A DNA stretch of 11,545 bases from Pseudobacteriovorax antillogorgiicola. GTDB lineage: Bacteria > Bdellovibrionota_B > Oligoflexia > Oligoflexales > RGVZ01. Positions 5,418-11,545 of this stretch are shown piece after piece. Each line of letters opens with the position of its first letter. The stretch's first letter is position 1. The translations under genes and the position numbers were made by a program. The notes under the pieces are model-generated. The model saw only the letters and a list, made by a program, of their open reading frames with translations. It was not told where the DNA came from and made no database searches. The DNA is taken from assembly GCA_945897695.1 (NCBI GenBank), contig CAMDGW010000062.1:1-11545 (forward strand), read 5' to 3'.

Positions 5418-6641
5418 ATGGCAAAGATCAAAGTAAAAAATCCCGTAGTAGAAATGGACGGCGACGAGATGACCCGTATCATTTGGACGGAGATTAAAAA
5501 TAAATTAATTCATCCTTTTCTTGACCTAGACATTAAGTACTTCGACTTGGGCATGGAAAACCGTGACAAAACTGACGACAAGGTCACGATTGAGGCCGCC
5601 GAAGCAACCAAGAAATATGACGTTGGCATCAAATGCGCCACCATCACCCCGGATGAGGCCCGCGTCAAGGAGTTCGGTCTCAAGAAAATGTGGAAAAGCC
5701 CTAACGGAACCATCCGAAACATCCTCGGCGGGACAGTTTTCCGCGAGCCGATTATCTGCTCAAACGTGCCTCGCATTGTTCCTAACTGGAAAAAGCCAAT
5801 CGTTGTCGGGCGTCATGCCCACGCAGACCAATACAAAGCTACCGATGTAAAAATTCCAGGCGCTGGAAAACTCAAGATGGTATTCGAACCCAGAGATGGA
5901 GGTGCTACTCAAACCTGGGAGGTCATGGATTTCCAAGGTGCTGGCATCGCCATGGGAATGTACAACACAGACGAAAGCATTGAAGGCTTCGCTCGTAGCT
6001 GTTTCGCTTATGGACTAGACCGTAAGTTTCCGGTTTATCTTTCAACCAAAAACACGATTCTGAAGGTATACGATGGGCGCTTCAAGGACATCTTCCAGCA
6101 TGTTTTCGACGAAGAGTTCAAAGGTAAATTCGAAAAAGCTGGCCTGACATACGAGCACCGGCTGATTGACGACATGGTAGCAGCGGTTCTTAAGTGGGAA
6201 GGTGGGATCGTTTGGGCTTGCAAAAACTACGATGGTGACGTTCAGTCGGACACGGTTGCGCAGGGATTCGGATCACTTGGTCTTATGACCTCTGTACTGA
6301 TGTGCCCAAATGGCAGAACGATTGAAACAGAGGCCGCCCATGGTACAGTGACTCGTCACTACCGCGACCACCAAAAAGGCAAGCCAACATCTACCAACCC
6401 AATCGCATCGATTTTCGCGTGGACTCAGGGCCTAGCCCATCGCGGCAAGCTCGATGGCACTCCTGAAGTCACAGAGTTTGCCAGAAAACTTGAGCAAGTG
6501 TGTGTTGAAACCGTGGAGGCAGGCTTTATGACGAAGGATTTGGCTGTTTGTATCCATGGGAATAATCCTCCCGCGGGAAGCTTCATGTATACCAATGATT
6601 TCTTGTCTAAAGTCGCTGAAAATCTTCACAAGAAGATGTAA
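5418..6641 (+). CDS. icd: NADP-dependent isocitrate dehydrogenase, eukaryote-type (type II homodimeric)
   Basis: This 407-residue cytoplasmic enzyme catalyses oxidative decarboxylation of isocitrate to 2-oxoglutarate in the TCA cycle, yielding NADPH. The sequence follows the type II family (human IDH1-like) almost residue for residue. Substrate site: S94, N96, R100 (in K-S-P-N-G-T-I-R-N), R109, R132 and Y139. Metal site: D251, D274 and D278, with catalytic K211. Cofactor specificity: R313-H314 in H-G-T-V-T-R-H, as in NADP-specific members. Length equals the family norm, with no truncation. GAGGAG (5407-5412) lies 5 bp before the ATG, a strong ribosome site. A clear intrinsic terminator follows 20 bp after the stop. 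It is the third gene after nuoB and the GHKL protein. The E. coli-type icd (type I) has a different N-terminal half and would not align like this. Confidence 0.97.
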   Translation: MAKIKVKNPVVEMDGDEMTRIIWTEIKNKLIHPFLDLDIKYFDLGMENRDKTDDKVTIEAAEATKKYDVGIKCATITPDEARVKEFGLKKMWKSPNGTIRNILGGTVFREPIICSNVPRIVPNWKKPIVVGRHAHADQYKATDVKIPGAGKLKMVFEPRDGGATQTWEVMDFQGAGIAMGMYNTDESIEGFARSCFAYGLDRKFPVYLSTKNTILKVYDGRFKDIFQHVFDEEFKGKFEKAGLTYEHRLIDDMVAAVLKWEGGIVWACKNYDGDVQSDTVAQGFGSLGLMTSVLMCPNGRTIETEAAHGTVTRHYRDHQKGKPTSTNPIASIFAWTQGLAHRGKLDGTPEVTEFARKLEQVCVETVEAGFMTKDLAVCIHGNNPPAGSFMYTNDFLSKVAENLHKKM

Positions 6642-6661
6642 TTAGATTTGATTGTAGATTG

Positions 6662-6693
6662 TCCGGCTCGCACATGCGGGCCGGATTTTTTTT
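6662..6693 (+). terminator. Rho-independent terminator after icd
   Basis: A G/C-rich 10-bp stem, TCCGGCTCGC (6662-6671) pairing with GCGGGCCGGA (6676-6685) with one G-T wobble, closes an ACAT loop and is followed at once by eight T's (6686-6693). It begins 20 bp after the icd stop. It separates the nuoB-icd unit from the protease gene. Confidence 0.92.
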
Positions 6694-6721
6694 GCCGTCT
6701 AGTCCTGACCGGCATTACAAT
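6692..6721 (+). promoter_or_regulatory. Candidate promoter for the M48 lipoprotein
   Basis: TTGCCG (6692-6697, 4 of 6 to -35) and TACAAT (6716-6721, 5 of 6 to -10) are spaced 18 bp and start directly at the end of the icd terminator. Transcription would begin near 6728, about 28 nt before the ATG at 6756. The position between a strong terminator and an isolated gene makes it credible. Confidence 0.45.
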
Positions 6722-6755
6722 GGGAATACTGAAATATCTCCAAAGGAATTGATAG

Positions 6756-7991
6756 ATGTCCCACAAAAAATTTATTTTTTTTACTTTAGTCGCCCTGAGT
6801 ATTTTCTTAGCCTGCAAACCCCGCAACCAGACTGACGCACAGCTGAAACACACCTTTGGGATGACATCTGTTCCTAGAAAGAACCCACCAATCAGTTGCA
6901 AAAATATGGGAACAGATTCGCATGAGGGACGTTACGCCACCGCACTTATCGATTACATTACATCAAAGAACCCGACCACTTTTACTGGCAATTTATCTAG
7001 AAAGTACATTTGCGTTCAGATTTTGCAATTAGACGACTTGAATGCCTCAATGGACGCTTCCTCGGGGACAATGCGTTTTTTCAAGCGAATCCTACACAGA
7101 CTGCCAGGGCTTGAAACAGATGCGGCAAAAGCCGCCACGGTTGCTCATGAGTTGGCGCATTTCACCATGAGCCACCACTTAGCGAACAGAGAAAGCGCCC
7201 CATCAGGATATGATCGCAAGCAGGAGCAAGTATTAAGAGCTCAAGTGGATCACTTAAAAGAGCAACTTGATGCTGCCAAACTATCGGCCATCAATGACTT
7301 TCTTACTGCAGAGAATAATGAAGTATCTCGCACTATCGACCAAGTCACTGGGAACTCCTTATTAGTTAAAACCATGAAGAGCGCATCATTCCCCAAAAGC
7401 ATCCTACAAGCACAAAAATCTTTTCTAGAAAAACCAGATCTTGGGAATGCTGAAAATTTATTGCTCGAAATTGACACCTGGATAGTCGAGGCGGACAAAT
7501 ACGCGGGGATACACGTGACGCCACTTACACCACAACAGACGCGGTTGATTAAATCTGTGCTATCACGGCGGGAGAGCATTCGCGAACCTAATGAAGATCT
7601 TAATAAAAAACTATGGGCTGCCCAAGAAGCTCTTGAAACCCACAGACTACCAATTCTCCAATTTCAAGAACAGGAAGCTGACGAAGTCGGTTTCGAGTTA
7701 TTTATTCGGGCGGGATTTGACCCTGATATATTCCCTCAGTCATTTATTCATCTGGCAAAAGCAGTCCGTCCTTCTTATGAATGCGACCCTGTTTCTCCAT
7801 TATCTCCCGAGCCATCAAGATACCGAGAGGGTATTAGTTTTAACAAAGTTCATCCCGATATTTGCTGGAGATATTGGGACACGAAATATATTGAACGGCG
7901 TAAGCATGCATCCGACTACCAGCCGTATATTACAAAGAAGCCAATCCTCAACCTACCAGCCCTGGACCAGTTGCGAGCTAATCTTGATTGA
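6756..7991 (+). CDS. M48-family zinc metalloprotease lipoprotein with long insert
   Basis: This 411-residue predicted lipoprotein has a signal peptide ending in the lipobox F-L-A-C with C20 as the lipidated residue; K21 at +2 gives no inner-membrane retention signal of the Asp type. The zinc site is H131-E-L-A-H135, with E307 in Q-E-A-D as the likely third ligand, followed by the R-A-G-F-D-P segment typical of BepA/LoiP-like M48 proteases. These enzymes act in the periplasm on misfolded outer-membrane proteins. The H-to-E gap is about 170 residues instead of about 60. The insert (roughly 150-295) is rich in Lys, Glu, Gln and Leu and partly coiled-coil. No C-terminal TPR domain like that of BepA is evident. 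AAAGGA (6742-6747) is 8 bp before the ATG. The gene stands alone and ends 5 bp from a convergent desaturase gene. The substrate is unknown. Confidence 0.88.
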   Translation: MSHKKFIFFTLVALSIFLACKPRNQTDAQLKHTFGMTSVPRKNPPISCKNMGTDSHEGRYATALIDYITSKNPTTFTGNLSRKYICVQILQLDDLNASMDASSGTMRFFKRILHRLPGLETDAAKAATVAHELAHFTMSHHLANRESAPSGYDRKQEQVLRAQVDHLKEQLDAAKLSAINDFLTAENNEVSRTIDQVTGNSLLVKTMKSASFPKSILQAQKSFLEKPDLGNAENLLLEIDTWIVEADKYAGIHVTPLTPQQTRLIKSVLSRRESIREPNEDLNKKLWAAQEALETHRLPILQFQEQEADEVGFELFIRAGFDPDIFPQSFIHLAKAVRPSYECDPVSPLSPEPSRYREGISFNKVHPDICWRYWDTKYIERRKHASDYQPYITKKPILNLPALDQLRANLD

Positions 7992-7996
7992 TTCAA

Positions 7997-8995
7997 TCAG
8001 TCCGATGCCATTACCACTGAATCGTCAATCAGGCGCCACGAGCGAACACCATCCGCTAGAACCTTACCGTAGGAATCCTTAGGCTCGAGCTGTTTTGGAT
8101 TGATCTGTTTCAGTAACGGTAGAATCGTCAGGTGAGCCTCCCCTAACTTGTACCAGGGAATGCTCGGATAAATATGGTGAATGGAATGAAAACAAAGATC
8201 ATTGTACAGCCAGCGGCCTAACCAGCCAGCTTTGATGTTGCGACAGGACATGGCCTGACGAGTAACAGGATCTGTATTCCTACCCTCCCAGAGGCCGTAA
8301 TGTTCGGCGAGTGCGCGCATCTGTAGCAACCCACCACCGATACGTTCGAGCACAAAAAATGTTATGAGATACTCTGTGAAAATATTGAAGTACCAATAGA
8401 TCAGCCACGTGACTACCGAAACTGCAATGAGCCCTATTTTATCGCGTTGCATCGCGATAGTTAACTGAGGAAACCTCTTGCTTAATCGGCGAGCGGTGAG
8501 CCAGTGCTTTACAATAAAGCCGGCGCCTCCAAAAATGAAAATATTAACGATCCATTGGTGTCGGATATACCATCGTCTGACAACACCAGATTTTTCGAAT
8601 TCTGACTTCAGAAACGTTGGCCTTTCTGGATCATCGAAATCGCGGCCTAACAAGGCATGATGGATCTTGTGGATTTCGCTGTAAGTCCTATGCGGCCAAA
8701 AAACTACCCACAACCAAATGAGAGGCCAATAGTCATCAAATCGCTTGATTCCGGTGTAGGTATGGTGAATGCAATCGTGCGATGTGACAACAATTGCCGT
8801 ATAAACAAGCGCCATCGGTAATGTGATAATCACAGCAAGAAATGTATCCCGCTGCCAAAGCGCACCAAAAGAAATGACTAAACCTAAAAAAAGAACTGTA
8901 TGGATTGCAGCATGAGTCAGCCCCTGAGATGGGCTGATTTCACTCATTCGAAGCAAGGTCCGCGCAAGTTTTTTCTGAGGATCAACGACTGTCAT
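7997..8995 (-). CDS. Membrane fatty-acid desaturase-family diiron enzyme
   Basis: This 332-residue integral inner-membrane protein has the three histidine clusters of the fatty acid desaturase/hydroxylase family: H73-D-C-I-H77-H78, H109-K-I-H112-H113 and H270-S-I-H273-H274. H232 (in A-E-H-Y-G) may be an additional iron ligand. The clusters hold a non-haem diiron centre at the cytoplasmic face. Hydrophobic segments lie at about 30-46, 52-70, 90-100, 146-164 and 187-216. Length is within the family range. The substrate cannot be read from the sequence: acyl lipid, sterol-like or carotenoid are all possible, because CrtW/CrtR-like enzymes share these boxes. The ATG follows the SH3b lipoprotein stop by 6 bp, with only a weak AAGAG ribosome site 11 bp upstream inside that gene, so coupling is likely. 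It converges with the M48 gene, 5 bp between stops, without a visible terminator. Confidence 0.9.
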   Translation of the reverse strand: MTVVDPQKKLARTLLRMSEISPSQGLTHAAIHTVLFLGLVISFGALWQRDTFLAVIITLPMALVYTAIVVTSHDCIHHTYTGIKRFDDYWPLIWLWVVFWPHRTYSEIHKIHHALLGRDFDDPERPTFLKSEFEKSGVVRRWYIRHQWIVNIFIFGGAGFIVKHWLTARRLSKRFPQLTIAMQRDKIGLIAVSVVTWLIYWYFNIFTEYLITFFVLERIGGGLLQMRALAEHYGLWEGRNTDPVTRQAMSCRNIKAGWLGRWLYNDLCFHSIHHIYPSIPWYKLGEAHLTILPLLKQINPKQLEPKDSYGKVLADGVRSWRLIDDSVVMASD

Positions 8996-9001
8996 AATAG
9001 A

Positions 9002-9649
9002 TTAACTCTTTGAGCCACGATTTTTGTGCTTAGACCCTGGCTTGTGCCGAACTTTTTTCTTGCGAGAGAGCTTACCTTCCTCGTCCGGGGGTACGCTCAC
9101 TAAATTATCTGGAGGAGATTTTACCAGCCAACGAGTCCTAATCCAGCGGCCGTCGTCTAATTTGGACCAACCCCCGTGAATAGAAACATGGACTTCGTCT
9201 TTTCCCTTCAATCGACCAACAATTTGTGAGCGGCGGTTGGGCTTTGAACGAATATTCAATTCAAATGCCTTGATGTATCTTACCTGGGGTCCAGATCCTA
9301 TGGACGTCCCGGAAACAGTGGCTGTTTCAGACTCCATAGTTTGGTCAACGGATTTACTGGCAGTGTTTTCAATAGGAGCAAGTTGTTCAACGGGAGGTGT
9401 AGGCGGTGGCGAGGCAGGCAACTCTGCAGACTGAACTTCAGGACTTGCTGGAGCCGTAGTAACCGAAGCCTCGGAGGTCATTGACTCCACTGCAGAAGAT
9501 TGCTTTTGATCAGACCCCTCCTTCGGGAGAGCTTTTTGATCGGGGTCAATCCCCGCAAAAGCAGGATCTGCATTGACTGGATCCTTCGGCTCGTCGCTTA
9601 CGCAGGACGATAATAAGGAAATCGACAAGACAACTATCCAACGCTTCAT
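9002..9649 (-). CDS. SH3b-domain lipoprotein with a basic C-terminal tail
   Basis: This 215-residue predicted lipoprotein has a signal peptide ending in L-L-S-S-C with C16 as the lipidated residue. Residues about 17-120 are low-complexity, rich in Pro, Ala, Ser, Thr and Glu, and probably a flexible tether. Residues about 122-176 resemble a bacterial SH3 domain (L131-N-I-R-S-K-P, I143-V-G, V153, G160-W161, G167-R-W169-I-R-T, W174). Such domains often bind peptidoglycan peptides. The last 25 residues are strongly basic (K197-K-K, R201, K208-H-K). I place the start at the ATG at 9649: the AGGTGG overlapping the upstream stop is then 5 bp away, while the GTG at 9658 lies inside it. It is flanked by a thioredoxin-like gene and a desaturase gene in one apparent operon. 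A cell-wall tether or sensor role is inferred. Confidence 0.82.
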   Translation of the reverse strand: MKRWIVVLSISLLSSCVSDEPKDPVNADPAFAGIDPDQKALPKEGSDQKQSSAVESMTSEASVTTAPASPEVQSAELPASPPPTPPVEQLAPIENTASKSVDQTMESETATVSGTSIGSGPQVRYIKAFELNIRSKPNRRSQIVGRLKGKDEVHVSIHGGWSKLDDGRWIRTRWLVKSPPDNLVSVPPDEEGKLSRKKKVRHKPGSKHKNRGSKS

Positions 9650-9658
9650 AGTCACCAC

Positions 9659-9973
9659 CTACCTGAGTGCTTCTTCAATCATCAATTTGAGCTTTTCAAT
9701 TCCCTTGAATCCTTCAAGGCGGCCTTTCATTTCTTTGTTGGAAAACACAAAGAATACTGGCAACACTTCGGTCTCAGCTATTTCCAGAATTTCAGGGTGG
9801 TCATCGGCACATATTTGTCCAAAAACAAGGCCCTGGTCATTGCTGCCTTCAATGCGCTCAATGGCTGGAATAGACAGTTTACATGCACCACAGCCTTTTT
9901 TCCAAAGCTTTAGAAATACCTTATCTCCAGCCTCAAGATGGCTGCGTAACTGCTCCGGGCTCCAGTTCTGCAT
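9659..9973 (-). CDS. Small thioredoxin-like protein with a CGAC active site
   Basis: This 104-residue protein has the size and pattern of a thioredoxin fold. The redox motif is C28-G-A-C31 after W24-K-K-G, and P72 in E-V-L-P is the likely cis-proline. C55 is an extra cysteine. The usual thioredoxin WCGPC is replaced, and the Pro between the cysteines is Ala, which usually raises the redox potential and suits disulfide exchange or glutaredoxin-like roles. No signal peptide is present, so a cytoplasmic location is expected. GGGAG (9982-9986) lies 8 bp before the ATG. The stop overlaps the ribosome site of the SH3b lipoprotein, so the two are translationally linked. The partner is unknown. Confidence 0.85.
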   Translation of the reverse strand: MQNWSPEQLRSHLEAGDKVFLKLWKKGCGACKLSIPAIERIEGSNDQGLVFGQICADDHPEILEIAETEVLPVFFVFSNKEMKGRLEGFKGIEKLKLMIEEALR

Positions 9974-9999
9974 GATTGACGCTCCCTCCCCTTACTTTA

Positions 10000-10030
10000 A
10001 CTATGATTTTGCTACGAAAACACGTGCCAA
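10000..10030 (-). promoter_or_regulatory. Weak candidate promoter for the thioredoxin-like operon
   Basis: On the minus strand, TTGGCA (10030-10025, 5 of 6 to -35) is followed after 19 bp by CATAGT (10005-10000, 4 of 6 to -10). The spacing is longer than ideal. It lies in the 153-bp gap after the J-domain gene, in which no clear terminator is seen, so read-through from the upstream genes is also possible. Confidence 0.25.
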
Positions 10031-10126
10031 CTCAAGTGATTAAAAATACGGTTTTCATTGCCCACACAAAACTGACTTAGACCTGTTAATCCGCTTTTTA
10101 AGAGGTGCTCTATTTCTAAGATCAAC

Positions 10127-11119
10127 TCACAGTGAACAGACTCGTCTCAGGTGCTTATAAGACTTTGCAAGGAGCTTGAATCGGGATTCATTGCCTCCTT
10201 CGCGGTCCGGATGCATCTCCAGGGCTAAGCGGTGATAACGCTGCTTCAGATCATCCTCTGTAGGAAAATCACTAAAACCCATAAAGCGCAGAGCCTCAAG
10301 ATCCTGAGCCGACTTTCCTATTGGCCGTCTGATTGTGGGTGTTGTCCTTCTTTTTTTGAATTCTTCCCGTACATTTTCCGCGACTGTATAACCGTCATAG
10401 TTTCCGTTCACATTGAATGAATTTTTTGAAGCTGACTTTGTTGCCTGAGGAGCAGCCACACACTTTGCAAAGAATTTATCACTGGCATTCAATAAAACTT
10501 CGTAAACCTTATCCAGCCGCTGACGAGCAGCAAGGTACTCTGTCTTAACGTTTGTCAGGAAAGCTCGAAGCGAGCGCGAGTCTAGATCTAGTGGTAGAGC
10601 ATCAGGCAATGTTTCTAGCCGAGGCCATTCGCCGAGGTCTCCAAGCGTCCATAATTCAAAATTAAGAGATAGCAAAATCTTCCAGACACATGAGTCGGTC
10701 GCTTTAAGTGGGAAATCGATGAGATTGCGTTTCTGCCAGCAGCCAACCAATCCATTGCGAACATCAATCGTCTTTGACTCATCAAAAACAGAGAAAATTG
10801 GTTCCGTTAAAATAGACTCTGAGAAAGGTCCGCTAGCAGTTGTTGCGCTAGTTCTGAACCAAGACCCCCTTCGCTCTGGACTCAAAATACTGAGCCTGAA
10901 TTTGACGGTATTCTCAAGGATGCTGATCCGAGAAGAAATTTCGGTGACAGCATCAAAAGTAGAGTTTTTCCGTTCGGAAATTTTTGCGCTCAGGGCATGG
11001 ACGAATCGTTCTTTGCGCTTTAGCTCATAAACCACCTCGGCAAGGCAGCGCCCCACAGTACCGTCTTTGACGATGGCACTGACAAACCAGTCCTGATTAG
11101 ATTGTGCTATTTGATTCAT
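10127..11119 (-). CDS. Protein with a C-terminal J domain (DnaJ-like co-chaperone)
   Basis: This 330-residue soluble protein has a J domain at its extreme C-terminus, residues about 270-328: helix II E-D-D-L-K-Q-R-Y-H-R-L-A-L-E-M, the loop H303-P304-D305 needed to stimulate DnaK ATPase, and helix III R-F-K-L-L-A-K-S-Y. There is no Gly/Phe region or zinc-finger domain, so it is a class C (type III) J protein. The N-terminal 230 residues belong to no family I recognise. They include a helical, possibly coiled-coil stretch at about 24-78, a Trp-rich middle, and a second helical stretch at about 185-215. The middle may be a client-binding region that brings DnaK to a specific target. The gene begins 17 bp after the HAMP gene, with only a weak GAGAG 14 bp upstream. 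The client is unknown. Confidence 0.8.
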   Translation of the reverse strand: MNQIAQSNQDWFVSAIVKDGTVGRCLAEVVYELKRKERFVHALSAKISERKNSTFDAVTEISSRISILENTVKFRLSILSPERRGSWFRTSATTASGPFSESILTEPIFSVFDESKTIDVRNGLVGCWQKRNLIDFPLKATDSCVWKILLSLNFELWTLGDLGEWPRLETLPDALPLDLDSRSLRAFLTNVKTEYLAARQRLDKVYEVLLNASDKFFAKCVAAPQATKSASKNSFNVNGNYDGYTVAENVREEFKKRRTTPTIRRPIGKSAQDLEALRFMGFSDFPTEDDLKQRYHRLALEMHPDREGGNESRFKLLAKSYKHLRRVCSL

Positions 11120-11136
11120 GAGGCTAACGAAATCTC

Positions 11137-11545
11137 TCAGTTACCTTTGGATTTTTGCTCAAGAAGCGAAGAAAGTTTATTGAGATCATCGGCAAGTTCA
11201 GTAAAAGCATCGCCTTTGCGCAAAACGGTTCTATGTTGAAACTTACCCTCGGCGATCATTCGAACATGTCTGCGAAACGCTATTGTTGGACCTATGAGCT
11301 TATGTGTATAGATGATCGTCATGAATAAATTAATCAGGACATACAGGACCGCAGCCGTTACGATTTGATAGATCGCTGGTGACAAATACTGATCGAGAAG
11401 ATCCTTGACCTCTTCTTTCACACCAGTAAGTTCAAGGATGATATCGGAAAACTTCCCAAGATTGAGATACAAAATTGCGATAACGAGCACTGCAAACAGT
11501 GTCGATAAAATAACGCTATAAAGCCCGAGCTTTATCTGGAGCAAA
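11137..11545 (-). CDS. Two-TM membrane protein ending in a HAMP domain, cut by the right edge
   Basis: About 136 codons are visible, and the N-terminus may continue beyond the window. The frame is open to base 11545, where an in-frame TTG (11544) could serve as start but lacks visible upstream context. Two hydrophobic helices lie at about 6-28 and 58-80 and flank a short extracytoplasmic segment rich in Glu, Asp and Leu. A HAMP-like linker follows at about 79-132: I84-G-P86 at the start, the A98-E-G-K-F motif, then a charged connector, E115, and a second amphipathic helix. The chain stops right after the HAMP domain, with no kinase, cyclase or methyl-accepting output domain. A J-domain gene follows 17 bp later, suggesting co-transcription. 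It may relay a membrane signal to separate partners. The role is unknown. Confidence 0.78.
   Translation of the reverse strand, partial: LLQIKLGLYSVILSTLFAVLVIAILYLNLGKFSDIILELTGVKEEVKDLLDQYLSPAIYQIVTAAVLYVLINLFMTIIYTHKLIGPTIAFRRHVRMIAEGKFQHRTVLRKGDAFTELADDLNKLSSLLEQKSKGN

Noticed and set aside
7591..8082. Plus-strand ORF of 163 codons
   Set aside because: It overlaps the end of the M48 gene in another frame and runs across the convergent desaturase; the M48 frame carries the zinc ligand here.
9650..9658. GTG start of the SH3b lipoprotein at 9658
   Set aside because: It falls inside the AGGTGG ribosome site; the ATG at 9649 gives proper spacing and a normal lipoprotein signal peptide.
9573..10043. 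Plus-strand ORF of 156 codons
   Set aside because: It is antisense to the thioredoxin-like and SH3b genes, which have clear motifs and ribosome sites.
1..11545. CRISPR arrays, insertion sequences, tRNA or rRNA genes, attachment sites
   Set aside because: No regularly spaced repeats, transposase frames, terminal inverted repeats or tRNA-like cloverleaf sequence were seen by eye.

Overview
The window reads as chromosomal DNA of a Gram-negative bacterium with moderate G+C. The content points to a predatory or gliding delta-type lineage (Bdellovibrionota/Oligoflexia or relatives of the myxobacteria). The reasons are an AglRQS-like one-MotA/two-ExbD motor operon with an outer-membrane barrel and a TPR protein, several lipoproteins, a eukaryote-type NADP-isocitrate dehydrogenase, and a stand-alone HAMP membrane protein. 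The lineage is an inference; there is no rRNA or other taxonomic marker. No mobile element, CRISPR array, tRNA or rRNA was seen. Coding density is high, and the longest gene-free stretch is about 250 bp (3665-3911).

Left block, minus strand (3664 down to 1): a transenvelope machine operon. The order is TolQ/ExbB/MotA-type channel, ExbD/TolR-like protein 1, ExbD/TolR-like protein 2, predicted outer-membrane beta-barrel, and an exported TPR protein that runs off the left edge. A good sigma-70-like promoter sits upstream (3721-3750). The genes are tightly packed (17 bp, 2 bp, then a 4-bp ATGA overlap). The one exception is a 114-bp gap after the channel gene, which holds a long hairpin. One channel protein plus two different ExbD-like stators is the composition of the Myxococcus gliding motor AglR/AglQ/AglS. 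No TolA, TolB, Pal or TonB is visible here.

Middle block, plus strand (3912-6641): a solitary nuoB (complex I subunit carrying the N2 cluster), a protein with a receiver-like N-terminus and a GHKL ATPase C-terminus, and the NADP-isocitrate dehydrogenase gene icd, closed by a clear intrinsic terminator (6662-6693). A predicted M48 metalloprotease lipoprotein (6756-7991) follows with its own candidate promoter. It has an unusually long insert between its HEXXH motif and its third zinc ligand.

Right block, minus strand (11545 down to 7997): two gene sets. The first is a HAMP-only membrane protein, cut by the right edge, followed 17 bp later by a protein with a C-terminal J domain. The second is a likely operon of a small CGAC thioredoxin-like protein, an SH3b-domain lipoprotein with a basic tail, and a three-histidine-box membrane desaturase. 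The desaturase converges on the M48 gene with only 5 bp between stop codons.

For two genes the upstream non-ATG start was rejected in favour of a downstream ATG with better Shine-Dalgarno spacing: the channel gene (ATG at 3664, not TTG at 3673) and the SH3b lipoprotein (ATG at 9649, not GTG at 9658).
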